Shown here piece by piece: positions 1 to 12,799 of a stretch of 64,000 nt of DNA; the stretch's first letter is position 1, and every line of letters starts with the position of its first letter. The translations under genes were made by a program, and so were the position numbers. Source of the stretch: Setophaga petechia (lineage: Eukaryota; Chordata; Aves; Passeriformes; Parulidae); NCBI GenBank assembly GCA_024362935.1, contig JANCRA010000010.1:1436001-1500000 (forward strand). Reading direction: 5' to 3'. A model generated the notes under the pieces. That model worked only from the letters and a program-made list of their open reading frames with translations, ran no database searches and was not told the DNA's origin.

Positions 1-1527
1 CAGCTTGCAAACTGATAGAAAACAGTACCTTTCCACTCTCCTGCCTTTTCCATTCACATTAATACTGTAATAGAAGGAGTTTTGGACAACTTTCTGTAGC
101 TTCCTGCAAAACACTCTGCAGCCCTGCGTGTTACCTCTTGAACATGATAAGAAATGTTTTGTGAACAGGCACAGTTTCTCCTTGCAAGACAGAGTGAAAA
201 AGCTTTTTTCTTAGTTTTAGGCCACGAGAGACACTTAGAGACGAGAACAGCTAGCTCTCCGAGGGTAATCGCTACTGCCAAGAGCTTTTCTTCAGAAGCT
301 GCACTCCGGAGAGCACCGCAACCGACACAATGCTCTTCGTGCAACGCCGCTTCTTCGCCTCCGGGAGATGGACAGAGCTGCAGCTTTCGAAAAGTGAACG
401 AAGGCGCACAACATTAGGATGCGGTAAGCAGCTTGGAAACTTGTAGAATATAGTACTTTTCCACTATCCTGCCTTTTTGATTCACATTAACTTTCGAATG
501 GAAGGAATTTTAGACAGCTTTCTTTTGCTTCTTGCCGTCCTAGTGTGACATTATAATGTTTGTATCCCCATTCATTTGTTCTGTTAATGCTGGATATTAT
601 TTTCTATATCTTTAAGACTGGCTCTGAAGAGTGAAAGTTTGTTTTGGTTTTCTTATCAGCCTGGCTTGGACACAAAGGCTGTGGTTTTTGCTTTGTCTGC
701 TTTTACTTTTCACTCTCTCTTTCTCTCTCGCTCGTTTGCTCTTGCTTGCTTCGCTCCTGCTTGCTTTTGCTCCTAAGTAGCTTAGCTAAACTGTCCAAAT
801 TGCTTCCTGGACTGTTTCTCCTTTCTTTTCTTTGACCATCCTGAACCTGCTCTGGACTGGGACCTGGAAACACCTAGAGTTCACACCTTGTGGCTGCAGC
901 ATCTGCCCCAGCACCAGAGGGACTAATGAGAAAGTGACCACCCCCCTCCCCGAGAGAGGTTTTCTGAATTTATCCCCTTTTTTAGAGCGGTGCCATCTGG
1001 TATTGTTTATTTTGTGTGCTGGGTGGTGCTGTGCCTGTCAAATAAACAGGTTCTTTCCACTTTTCTCCAAGGAATTCTTCCCGGAGCTGTTGCGGGGAGG
1101 GGCCGAGTGGGTTTGCTTTCTGGAGAGGCCATCCTTTGGAAATCCTCTACCAAATCTACCCTAAACCAGTACACTTGCAAAAAACTCTGCAGACCTGCAT
1201 GCAACCTCTTGAACATGAGAAATGTTTTCTTAACAGGCACAGTTTTTCCTTGTGAGACACAGTGAAAATGCTTTTTGCTTAGATGTAGGCGACAAGAGAT
1301 GCTAAAGATGAAGATACGGAGCTCTCCGAAGCTAAGCGCCGGTCTGGGGCTTCTTTTGGCAGAATCTGTGCTCCAGAGCACACCGAGATCTGCCCATTCT
1401 CTGAAACTGGCAAAATGCTCTGGACCGGCACAATGTTCTTCGTGCGACAAAGCTGTTTCTTTACCTCTGGGAGACGAAGAGAGTGACAGTTTTCGAAAGG
1501 CGAATAACTGAACCGCACAACACTGAA
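1..1527. repeat. Tandem repeat, ~430-bp unit, two copies
   Basis: Position 1 onward (starting cagcttgcaaactgatag) recurs at position 429 (cagcttggaaacttgtag), a period of about 428 bp. Shared blocks include the Ctctgcag/cctcttgaacatga stretch (about 113-145 and 1188-1217) and the end block with cgcacaacat/ccgcacaacac. The second copy is interrupted by the solo LTR at 536-1173. The array may continue left of the window. I see no coding sequence in it. Relationship by direct reading; copy identity not computed. Confidence 0.75.
536..1173 (+). mobile_element. Solo LTR (family LTR1), TSD CTTGC
   Basis: This 638-bp block is homologous over its full length to 38887-39543. It ends in a CA dinucleotide (…ccagtaca) and its start is a C-for-T variant of the TGTCC start seen in the other copy. 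It is flanked by the identical 5-bp repeat cttgc (531-535 and 1174-1178). An AATAAA signal lies near 1041, so it reads on the plus strand. A 5-bp duplication is typical of ERV-L-type elements. No internal ERV sequence is attached, so it is a recombined solo LTR. It sits inside the second copy of the 430-bp tandem repeat. Confidence 0.85.
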
Positions 1528-4500
1528 TTTACTTGAATGGTTATCTAAATCAGCAGCCACTGATTTTTTGAAGGCTTCAACAGGTCAGCTCCCATTGTTT
1601 TTCTGTGAATTCCTTAAATATTTGGTCATATTTTTCTTGAGATTCTTTTAACCTTTCCCTATTAGTTCAGCCTCTGATCCCAAGCCTCTGCTGACATATT
1701 AAGTATCTCGATAGCCTGGAAATGTGTTGTCTTTATTGATCACGTCATTTTTCCTTTCAAAGGGTTGTTTGCCTCAAGTCTCATTTTTGCTGCTTTTCTG
1801 CTGTTCATTGTCAGAGGGCAGCTGATGTTGTGTATGAGCAAGTAGACAGTCCTATAGCCTGTTTTTCTTTTTATTTGGCTTGTCTAGAGAATGGAATGAC
1901 TGAATATCTCCGAAAGGCTTTTCTCTCCCATTATGTTTCACTGGAAGGGGAGATGCAAATCGTCTACCTAAAGTTTTGGCACGGAAGAAACTAGTGGTTT
2001 GTTGCTGCATATATGTAGAAGCTTACAAAAGGAAGGTCTTGGCCCGTTATTTTGGCTAAATAGAAAAGGACTATGGAAGGTGAGGCAGCTGAATTAGAGG
2101 TAGATCAACAAGTTCTAGAGTCGCCGCGTGTTCACAGCGTGGTGCATGGTGCTTGGTTGAATGATGTTTGTTATGACTCAAAGCTGTGGAACTGATAAAT
2201 GCCTGAGTGCTTCAAAAGCCTGGTTTTTGCAATAAAGCAACTCTCCTTTGCACCTGCCTGGGGACTCTGGGTCACTACTGACCCTCACTCCCAGTTTGCC
2301 AAGGAGATGATCAGTAGGAATGTTGCAGAGTTACTGTGTGCATATTACCAGAATGGCAGAGAGTGAAGCGGTGGACATTTCTGGGGTTTAGTACAATGCT
2401 GCTTCATTTGTGCCAGTTTACTTGGTTTTCCATCAGTGGCCTTTCTGTCTAGAAGTACATTGCCCAGAGTCTTTCTAGCATTTGATGCCATTTCCTTCCT
2501 GTTGTTTTAATACCTTCCTTCAGTTGAAAGGATGATACAATCTTTACAATCCCTGTTAGGAAACGCTATGCCAGAGGAGTCATCACTGCCTTTTCTTCTG
2601 CCTCCTTTGTAATTTTCAGAGACTGACTTCAAATTTCTGCTAATGTCAAGAAGAATACTGAGACTACTTAGCAGGGCTGACGCTCTCAGTTGCTTTCCTC
2701 TTTTATACTGCTTCATATTGTAGGTGACTTTATTGCCTCGATTTGTCATCTGCATTTTGCTGTGATCCAAACCTAAATATTCCAGGCCTGTGAACACAAA
2801 CGGAAGTCTCTGTCTTTTGCAAGAATTACCCCTAGGAGGATTTGTGTTTATTTTGATTTCCACTGTGTTAGCCCTGTTGCAGAAAAAAAGTAGATCGTAC
2901 TCTCTTGTTGTGTACTCTCTTCTTGCGCTCTCATTTCCCCCTCTCTGCTTTGCATGCCCTAGTTAATCTACCGGCATGACTCATTTGGCATCATCTCATA
3001 GTGCAAATTCTGCATAGTTTCATGTACTTATAAGTGTCAGTTCCAAGGAGCCTATATAACCATCCAAGGGGCAAAGAATTGTTGGGCTGCACAAGTTCAG
3101 GTGCTGAAAGTGTAAGTGGTTAAGTCATGCCATATTAAAGTGACAGAGGAAATCAGTTGATCTAGGACTTTCAGCTGGACACCTCTGAGAATAGCAGCTT
3201 GTCAGCAATGACACAGCCATCTTCCTAGCTGTATTCCAGAAAGAGAAAAGGGACACCTTCAATGATTAAGATGTTTGGCATGAGAAAACAGCAAGAAATG
3301 TACCACAAAATACTTGAGCCAGATAAAGTGCGTTTTTCTAGTGAGAATTTTGCAGTTGTTCTTTCTTGTCTGTGCCTTTACTTTTCATATAAGACAGGGG
3401 GGCACTTCATTATTATTGTTCTTTTGTTTTCTTTTGTTGGCCTCCCTCTTTCCACTTGCAGTTAACAACTTTGCCTTTCTTTACTGGCTTCTCTTTCTTT
3501 ACTTATAGAAGGTTACAAGAGGTCCTGCAACATTGTCATAAACATTCTCATACAGTGGGAAGAAGTAGAGGGTACATCTAAATGGATAAAACAAACCCAC
3601 AAAAATAGATGTTTTTTACAGTCTTCTGTTAGAACATTAGAACACAAGGTATCTTTGAACTGAGTTATGCTGCACTGATTTAACTTTTAGCCCACTCATT
3701 ACTATTATTACAGGTGTTTGACCTTTAGTACAGAGCCTTTGAACTAATCCAGTCCAATATTTTGGCTAATTTTGTTTTTCATTTCTAACAGGGACTTTGT
3801 TTCCTAAGGAATACTCCAGAGCAAGAGCATCCAAGGTAGAGTTATGAGTCATAAATTCTGGTACAGTTTTTGCTGGTAATACGTCTAGGCAAGAAAGATT
3901 TTACATATTTTTAAACTTTCAAATGTAACCATTATTTGAAATAATTAAAAGTTAGGGGTGTCATCCCATTTCTGTCTGAAATGTTACTCAGGGATTACAC
4001 TAAAGGCTCACCCTGTAAAATATTTTGCAGATACTCTGCAGTAAGTGCAGCTTAGCAGCTAGAGATGATAACGTGGGTTAAATAACATTCTTTCTGCAGT
4101 GACCGAAACTCTGTCTACGCAGACATACTCAAAAAAGGTTACCATGGTTTAGCTCCTGTTAAAGCTAATGTGCATTTTAAAACTTCCCAAGAAGGTGAAT
4201 TCAAGCTCCTTCATTGCTCTGTGCTGGAATCCCAAGAGAATTTCAGTGTGCTTTTTGTCATTTACTGCTGTCACTGCTTAGCTCTTGAACATGAGACTCC
4301 CTCATGACTGATGACAGTTGTCTAGTTAAGAGTGGATCAAAGACATGGTCCTGCTCTAGAAGGAGATGAGAAGCTTTCTGCAGTCTTTTTCATCTCTACT
4401 GCTTGTGATTTCTACACAAAACCAGTGGGAAGTTTTCTGAAGGCAGTCCAGAAGTTGGCAATATGGACAACTTACAACCGAGCACTTGCTGCAGTGCTAC

Positions 4501-7164
4501 CATGGTGATACCAGAAAGGACTTAAAAAATTTAAAAGGGCAAACAAAGCAGTTGGAAGGAAAAGACATTATCCATTATTCCATTCTTCTAACCTATCCTT
4601 CTTTAAATCATCATTTTCATGCAGTTTCACGGCTGGCGTTGGTATCCCTCAAAAGGATGCTGAGACAGAGTAAGCTTTTTAATGGAGTAGATGTCACAAA
4701 CACAGGGCAAGTTCCCTTTTTCCATCAAATACCAGTTATGCTTGAGCTACCCTTTGCTTAAGGTACTTAGCTCACACTAAGAATTTTACTCATGATTGAG
4801 CAAATTTTACTGACATGATTGAATCAATTTTATTCATGAATGAGTAAATTTTACTTTCACTCCGAATTTTACCATCATGATTGGCATTGAAACTTTTCAA
4901 GGAAAGCTCTGAATAGCAATGCTGGTGCAAAAATAGTATTTTATCTCCTGTCTTTGTTTGAAGCTGTCACTAGTGTTTCTTAACCTTTCATGTCATATCC
5001 CTCTTCATATTCAAATTCTGCTTAAGGGTTATTAATCTATTTAGAAATGGCACGTGGAATAAGACTACTTTTTCTTTTTGAAAGCTAATGTCATTTGACA
5101 TACTTACAGCAAATAAGTCATTAAATTTCAAGTCCCCAGCTAGCATTTTTATGCATATTCTAACCTTCTAAAGAAGTAATAAAAGCACTCTCCAATACTT
5201 TCTTAAGCACACAAAATGCTTCCCTCCTTTACAGCTGGCATCTTTAAAATGAACCACATATTTGCAGTATTTTAATGTGAGCCATATTTAGCCAAGTAAT
5301 TCAAAACAAACAAAAAAGCAGTCCCTTCCATTTGGAAATAGTTTTAAATTGTTTTGAATATACAAAACATACCCTTACCATGGGCATTGCATGCAGATTT
5401 AATCATCGTGAAATCAAACCCTATGTTTCTGTTGGGATAGCACCGTCTTCCACAGTTTTCCACCATTGTTCTTGGCGCAGTTTTCTACTTATGTGACTTT
5501 AGGACACTTGAAGGTACTTCTAAGGTACTGTAGTAAGCAGAAAAGGAGGAGAGGTTGTGCCTTATTTCTGGCTTCCTTTGGCTTTCTTTTTGGTTTTCTT
5601 CCTCTTGCTCTTTTTCATGTCACCTTTCTAGATATTGTGATTTAGATTTGCAGTTTACTAAGCTGTGTTTTCTGTCTGGAATTCTTGTAAATTCCAAAGG
5701 GAAACCAACTGGTAAATATGCATTTTTTTATGATTTGCTAGCTACATAGAATATATTCCTGTTGCTCTAAAATGCTTTTATTTGATATGCATTTTTATCA
5801 CCATTCAAATGAAAAGAGAATGGTTCCTCTATTCACTGCTTTTGTACTGGATTCAGTTCAACGTGCACTAACAGTGCAAAGAAGTCCTGCTGGAAGAAAG
5901 GATTTCCATAGAAATTGACCAAGACACGTGCTACAAGGGTCTTGTAAAGGTTCAAAGTTTCTCTACCTTTCTGGCAATCTGTTTTCACAGCAAGACTTGA
6001 TCTGGGATTTTGCTAGCGTTTCTTTGACAGAAAGGAGTAACAAAGCAAGCAAAATGGAGCAGCAAAAGAAGATAGCAGCAAAAGGCACATTATCCCCTCT
6101 GTTATTTATCCTTTTGAAACAAATTTTTTCTCGCAATGTTACATAAAATACCTTAGCAGAGCTAAAGACTAGAAAAATGCAACTACGTTCAGGATTCATT
6201 AAAAGAAAAGCCATATGTGGACAGAAGTGCCCAGCATGATGCTGGGAACTCCTAGCTGGTTTCACTAAGCTGTCTGGAGAACTGCGTTTTCTGTGGGCTT
6301 TATTTGCGTGTCTGTAAGGTGGAGAATTTATGTGCGACCTTGACCCCTGAGAGTGCCATGGGCACAGAGACCCATCGTGTAGCTCTCTAACCAGCCACAG
6401 CACACTGAGGCATGATGGATTACTCCCAGAGTTCACGTGGTAGAAATGTTTTCCGCCCCCGTGAAGGACAACACGTCCATTCTCTTGCATAGAGCAATTC
6501 TGTATGTTACAATTGTACCTTGAATTCATCAAGTGCTATTTGCACAATGGCCAGTGAGCTCAGATTCTTAAGCTTCTCATGTTTCATCTGTTTCCTGCTT
6601 CAGTAAATAGCAAAACTTCCAAGGACTGCAACAACAAGATGAAACTGCTAGCGTATTTCAAATGTTTGCCTAATAAAATAGTGATTTTTGCACCTATTCG
6701 CCATAGTAATTTCAGGTACCAAAACACCAGCTCTGCACAGGGCAATTCTGAAATTGACTTGAGCTGTTTTCCATGTTTCTTAGCAGGTGAACTGAGACAT
6801 TTCAAACTTTCAAGGCAAGGCGTTTGACAGCAGTCTCTAAAAGGCTCAGGCTGTTGGATGAAAAAGTGAAAAAACTGAGCTGGATGGGGGGAAATTTCAC
6901 TTCTGGTTTATGTCATAGATTCAGCCAGATGATCAACAATCATTAGTTTAATGAGATACCAAGCGTAGTCTTTCACTCTCACAGACCCCCAAAAGCTTAA
7001 AACATCCAGCAGCTTCTTCCTTGCAACAAATGCCACAGCCAAAACCAGGCCTGGCTGTCGCCTTCTCCTCACAGCCTACAAGCTCTGCCAAGCGTACCGG
7101 TGATTCTCAATTTCCTTCTTAGCTACACCGACAAGCACATCCTGTCCGTGTCGCAGAGTCCTTA
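1528..7164. other. No recognised gene or repeat
   Basis: Unique-looking, moderately AT-rich sequence. Open frames are short (up to about 190 codons, at 5963-6532 minus) and none reads like a known protein. I see no splice-bounded exon, RNA gene or retroelement signature that I can support, apart from the small tandem repeat at about 4775-4880. Confidence 0.4.
4775..4880. repeat. Short degenerate tandem repeat (~32 bp)
   Basis: The phrase aattttact…catgattga recurs three to four times with a spacing near 30 bp (aattttactcatgattgag, aattttactgacatgattga, aattttattcatgaatgag, aattttaccatcatgattg). AT-rich; no function apparent. Confidence 0.6.
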
Positions 7165-7202
7165 GTGAAACAAAACAGCAGTTCACCTTTAAACAGCTCA
7201 GT

Positions 7203-7640
7203 GTGCCAGGACAGAAAACTTTCACTGACATGTCCCCTTGCATTTTCCTTGCAGCCTTTCATTTTCAGAGCACGTACCGAGGCATTGCACTTTGCTTCTC
7301 AGCTGAGTGCATTGCTATATTGCTGGAATCCCACGTGTCCATCTCCTTCTTGAACGAACTACTTCTGTTGAAACATGCCCATGTGAAGCGCTTTCCTGTT
7401 CAGCTATTCACACCATTACATTCTATGTCCTGCTTGCAGTCTGAATCTAAACGAAGTTTCTGACTATGTCTCACACACGCAGATGTGCCAGGATGAAGAG
7501 GTTGCTTGGACCTTGACACTTATGTACGAAAAAATCCATTCACTCCACAATCAAGAGACAGCTTTCTTTGCTTTACATCCTGCAAACTTCACATACACAC
7601 ACACACACACGAGAGCTATGCACTTTCTTTCCTTCTTTCT
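7203..7640. repeat. Part of a dispersed degenerate repeat shared with 11.3-12.0 kb
   Basis: The phrase gtgccagga(ca) occurs at 7203, 7485, 11300 and 11879, and a second shared phrase (caagagacag…cctgcaaac) occurs near 7551 and 11949 in the same relative order. This suggests an old duplicated repeat rather than chance. A (CA)n microsatellite lies at 7593-7610. No coding signal. Confidence 0.4.
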
Positions 7641-8900
7641 CAGCTGCACTCATTCACCTATTTCCCACCTTGACCTCTCTACCACTTTTCTCTTGGCCTT
7701 GCTGTGCATGGACATTTCCTCTTAAGATACCCATTGTGTTGCCTATCCCTCCCCAACATTGCCTTGTCTTTCCTACCCAATCTTGCATTTCCTTGTCATT
7801 GCTGACCATTCCTTTCTTTTCCTTTGCCTTCCTGACCCATGCATGTCCTTCCCTTGCCCTTCATACAAAGCCAGTGCCTTGCATTGACTTGCTCACCTAT
7901 CCTTCTTTTGCTTCCCAGTTGTCCAGCTCCAATCTTTGATTTCCTTCTCCTTCTAGGACTCTTCTTGCCTTGCCTCCCTGTCTTTTGTGTTGCCTAGCAA
8001 AGCCACCACTTGCCTTGCCCTTGAACCCCTTCCTTGCCTTGCATTACCTTGCTCACCAGTCCCCCACCTGGAATTCACCACCTCTTTTTTTGTGGAATTT
8101 CTTCAACTTACATTGCCTTGCTTGCTTCCCCTAGAATTCTCCAGGCTTCCACTGGCTTTTTTTCGCAAGGCCCCAGTGTTTCAGGAACATGTGAGAGGAA
8201 GCCTGGAGGAGGTCATGTACAAGCACACCTATCTGTCCTGACAGCTTTCTTCTGACATCTATCCTTACACGTCTTGAATTTTGGACACAAAATTCATCTT
8301 TCACCCTTGGGCTTCAGGAACAGAATACAGCTCTTTTGCATAAAAAAGAAAAGCAGGCAACCCCAGTGTCTTAGGTGCAGATTAGAGATGGTCCATGTAA
8401 GATCAAGGCTGGACAGAGCAGTCTGTCCGGGCCGCTTTTGTTTACCAGCAATCTTTGAATGGACCTGTCACTTGCCTTGCTTTGGCAACCCAACATTTTC
8501 CTTGCCTTGCCCTGTTGATTCTCCATTGCTTTGCATTCCCTTGCATACCCGTGCCTGACATTTGACCTGCCTACAGTTTTCCTACAGGGTTTTGCCTTGC
8601 CTAGCCCTTCCTGTTACCATTACTTCTTATGCCCAGCCTTGTCTCTAACTTCTGGAACTTCTCTCACCTACCATTCCATTGGCTTTCCCTCACAGCTTCT
8701 GCCTTGCCAACCTCTCCCTTGACTTGCCTACAATTGCCTACACTTGCTTTGCATTGCCTTACCTGCATGGAAGGCAAGGCAAAGAATGGTAGGCAAGCAA
8801 AGCTAGGGTAGGGTAGGCTAGGAAAACTAGGCATGGTACTGGAGGCAAGGAAAAGCCAAGTGACGTGGAGTGCCTTTCCTTGCTTGGCAAGTAAAAGATA
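7640..8900. repeat. Degenerate CTTGC/CCTTG repeat with inverted end
   Basis: The plus strand is pyrimidine-rich with dozens of cttgcc, ccttgc and cattgcc words from about 7.64 to 8.76 kb. From 8768 to about 8900 the complementary words (ggcaagg, aggcaagc) take over. The switch is a palindrome: left arm 8745-8762, right arm 8768-8786, with a loop of about 5 bases. Open frames across it are by-products of low complexity. Confidence 0.6.
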
Positions 8901-8959
8901 TGGTGGCAATGTTGGTAGGACAGCTGATAAGGTATCATGGGGAGGTATAGTCCAGCAAG

Positions 8960-10520
8960 ACATTTCTGTCCTGGCCCCTTCTGTGTAGGAGCCATTGTTG
9001 GACAGAGTCAGTACCGGACGTGGTATGCAACTTTTGCTAGATAAGCACCTGAAGGAGAACAGCAATGCTTTCTCATGGGAAGGAAAGAACTTAACCCCAG
9101 TGTTGGAGGTGCAGATAAGAAACTGTGTTGTGCACTTTAAGGGCAGCAGCAACTTTCTATCCTGGTATATTTTGTTTGGAAGCACTTACTCAATTTGTAC
9201 AATCATGGAGACAGTATACATTTTTGGAAGGCAGTCTTCTTCCTGAAAGAATCCATTTGGCATGTGTTTTCCACTTCCTCGAGGGAGCCTTCTTGAAATT
9301 CTGCCAGCATACTTCTTTTGGACAAGGTAAAGAGCTGTGCTGGGTCTTGGCGTGCAGCCTAGCTAGTGCCCCGCGCAGGTAATGCCCCATAGCAGTGTTC
9401 TGACACCTTTGTATAGGATCAGGCCCTGGATGTTTTGGATTTTGGAGGAGGGGATGCCATTTCTTTTGAGATGGGCTTCTAGTTCCTCCTCTGTTTGGCA
9501 AAGTTTGGATGGGCACTTTAGGTGGTCTCAGTGAATTGAAAGGCTTTTCCCAATAGGCAGTTCTCTGGGTTCGAGCTGTTGAACTGTCAGTGGGAATGCA
9601 GAGGCCAGGCCTCTGCAGGACAGGTTCTTGTCCCTTGTAGCTTTAGGAACCATGTGAGCAGTCCCTGGTGCCATCCCATTTGGATCCTGACTCGGAGAGA
9701 TTGAAGGCTTATGGTGGTACCTAGAGCTGAGAAGGAAAGTGGCGATAGCAGAGTGTGTGTTTATAGTTTGATGGGTGTAATTGAAATCGTAGGCAGCAAA
9801 GAGCTTTCTCCACCAGCAGTTTTGCGAGCTCTGTTGCGAGCTCGGCCGACGTTTTCAAGTTTGTTACCAGACTCTACAAGAGAGAAAAGTTTGTTAGGGC
9901 AGAAGAGCTGGTGCTGGCCTTTGAGTGTGGGGCAAAGAAGAGTATCCTCTTGGAAGGGGAAAATCAGTGAAATCTTTTTGTCCCAACACAGTTGATTGGG
10001 GAGCAGGGACGTTTTTTCTTGACTGTGTCCTGTGTGGGTTCAAACTGGGCTTGGTGCATGTCCTTGTTTTATGGGTTGACAATGCTGTGATGTGATTATT
10101 TAGATGAGCACTGAGAGTGCCCAAGAAAAAGACAAGCACTTTTCTAGCCCAGCCCCGTTTGTGTGGGAGCAGTGTGGGGCAAGAGCTCCGCTGTGGATCC
10201 TGGCTCTTGGGCACTGAAAAATGGGATCCTGCATGTAGCAGAGAAGGAAGATAAATCATTTCTTTGTTGGCTGCACAGTCTATAAGCTTCAAAATAAAAG
10301 GCAATTGCAGCACGCCCTCTTCATTTTAGAACGTTTCCTGGGCCATCAGCTGCTCAACATGTAACTTGCACCCAGTGAACTGCTTCCAGCTCCCTGGATC
10401 CCTCGAGATCTATGTACCATCTTGCACTCTAATGCTTGAAGATGCCAAACCGCTTCAAAATATCCAGCGGCTGCTCTCAAAGAAAAGGTTCTACAACAAA
10501 AAGGCAATCCTGGCCATAAC
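8960..10520. other. No recognised gene
   Basis: Unique-looking sequence. One phrase (ccccagtgt…aggtgcagat) is shared between 8361 and 9096. No protein-like frame, RNA gene or LTR terminus could be supported before the solo LTR at 10527. Confidence 0.35.
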
Positions 10521-10526
10521 AGTCCC

Positions 10527-11145
10527 TGTTGGGGAGGATGAAACAGGAAAGCCTTATAAATATGATTGCCTGGCAAAAGACTTTGAGAATATGTAAACTA
10601 TAAGCAAGATTGAAATGAAAGCAAGTTTTGAGATCCCTTAGTTACTGAACAACGGGAAAACAATGGTGTGGCCGCTGAAGGTAATCCCCTTTTGATGAAA
10701 CACGACCCTCTGCAAGCAGGCAGGTCCAAGGGTCCAGCAGACTCTGCAAGCTTGGCAAAAGGGGTCCAAAGAGTAGTTTTTAGGGTTTGAAATGTAGCAC
10801 AGTATGGTAATGTAGTTATTCCAATAAGCTGTATGGAAATGCTGTAGGATTTCTATATTGTACTAGATTGGTTAGTGAGAATCAGAATATTCAACACAGA
10901 AGATGATTTATTGTATTGTAACGGGAACTTCGCTCACTTCTACTTCTTTTTCTCCTTACGTTACTTTCTATACTCTTACTCTTGCCTGTTAGCTCTTATC
11001 CCTGTTACTCTCTTACGCTCTACCCCTCTCTTCTCTCTAGCCTGCATCCACGCCCTTTGCAATAAACCGCCAGTTCCACGACCTGGCTTCAGAGATCTCT
11101 CATCTCCGTCTGTCCTGACTGTGCTGACGCCCCGTAGCTCCTACA
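10527..11145 (+). mobile_element. Solo LTR (family LTR-E), TSD AGTCCC
   Basis: A 619-bp block running from TGTTGGGGAGG to GCTCCTACA, flanked by the identical 6-bp repeat agtccc (10521-10526 and 11146-11151). A second copy lies at 41846-42485. It carries gcaataaacc (AATAAA signal) near 11060 followed by a U5-like tail, which sets plus orientation. A 6-bp duplication is typical of class II (ERVK-like) elements. No internal sequence is attached. Confidence 0.85.
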
Positions 11146-11151
11146 AGTCCC

Positions 11152-12790
11152 TTTTGCAGTCTGTCAACCAAATGAAACATACTAGTGATTTGCACTTTCT
11201 TTCTCAATGATATACATGCATGCATCAGCACATTTTCTCAAAGTGGCAGAGACCATCGTTACAGCCAAGCGTTTTCTGCTGCACTTCTGACTGACAGATG
11301 TGCCAGGACAGAAGACATTTGCCAACCTACCCTCTTTCCTGTGCAAACTGACGTTGTCAGCTCAAATATTTTCACATTCTCACACTGTGACTGTGTCCAA
11401 GCAGCTAGAGGTCACACAGGTGGAAGTGTCAAGACAGAAGATGTTCTCAAACATCTATCTCCTTTTTTTCCTAAACAGGTTTTAGGCTCTAGAAATAGAG
11501 GCCAGCCTTGAGCTGCACCTTCCGCCTGCCCCACATAAGCCACATCAAACTCACCAGTGCTCTCCGTCCTTCCCTTCTCCGCTGCGACTACCATTGTTTT
11601 CTCTGGATCTCAGAACACAAAGATAGGCACAGGTGTTTCCACAGAAGGGTTGGAAGGGCCATAGGTAGCAGCACAAGTAGCTCTTGCTGAGCTTTAATCC
11701 TTACCACTGCCACCATGAGTTTGGTCGGTAGGCCAGCAAGAGTCATGCTCCTTTTACAGCCGGTGTGCTGCAGCCACCAGCCCAGTGCTCTTCGACTCTT
11801 GCAACCAGTCCTGCTGTTACTCTCCCGGAGAGGAATAGGCATCTATTTCTCACACAGATCATTTCACAGAGAGAAATTGTGCCAGGACAACAAGCTTGGC
11901 TGGAGCATACCCCTGAAACAGGTGGGAATTTATATTTGCACCACATTCAAGAGACAGTCTTCTTTCCTATACAACCTGCAAACCGCTGTCAGTTCGCAGT
12001 GCTCTCTGCCCAGTCCTTCTTACCTTGAAGTACTATGCCAATAAGGGCTCTGTGCTTAGGTCTCAGAAGATGAGGGAAGCATGTGTCTTTGTAAAGTGGA
12101 CTGTCTCTTAGGCCCTTCCCTCTTCAAAGCAGTGTTTTCCATGCCAAGCATACACCAAAGAAACAAAAGATGGGTGTGACTCTGCATCCAAATCCTGCAA
12201 TGTTCCCAGAAGTGAATTTCTCTTTTCTATGGGAATGACTTGTATGAAGTGGCCTGGTTGTTTCCTTCCATTAGAAGGGAAATTCATCTAGCCAGGCTTC
12301 ATCACCTCCAGCATCTTTTGGGGTAGTTCTTGGAAGAAAATAGATAGCAACTTTTCTACTCCACAAGATTAATGTTTCATTCTTTTCCTAACGTACTTCA
12401 GGGAACAAACTAACAATTCCCTACTGTTTCTACGAAAGGGCATGAAGCTATTAATTAATTTCCTATAGATGTAATAAGGAATCAAACTCTTTTATGCCTA
12501 CAAGCATGCCCTTATGGTATGCAAAGTATGGATTGTCAAGGGTGGAAGAAGATCTGTAGGAAAAGGGAGAAAACCCAGAAGCATGCAGGGGTTTTCAGGT
12601 ATGGAAGGGAAAATGACAAAATTGTCAACGGAAAGAAATTGAAAGAGGGAGGAGGGAGGAGGAGAAGACACAAGCTGCTTTTGAGGCAGCTGACACAAGG
12701 ACCGTCGGCCTCATGAGCAAACAAGAAAACCAAATGAAACTTCACAGCAATCTCATCAACAGCTTAGTGGACAAATGTGCAAATACATTT
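11152..12790. other. No recognised gene; second copy of the 7.2-kb degenerate repeat
   Basis: About 11.27-12.01 kb shares short phrases with 7.20-7.63 kb (see that entry). From 12.0 to 12.8 kb I see nothing recognisable; a purine-rich run lies at 12635-12670. Confidence 0.35.
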
Positions 12791-12799
12791 GTTTATTTT

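Noticed and set aside
5963..6532. 189-codon minus-strand frame
   Set aside because: Reads as random sequence without a motif; no splice sites or repeats explain it, and one long chance frame is expected in 64 kb.
7483..8722. Series of overlapping plus-strand frames in the CTTGC region
   Set aside because: They follow from low-complexity pyrimidine-rich repeats lacking stop words, not from coding constraint.
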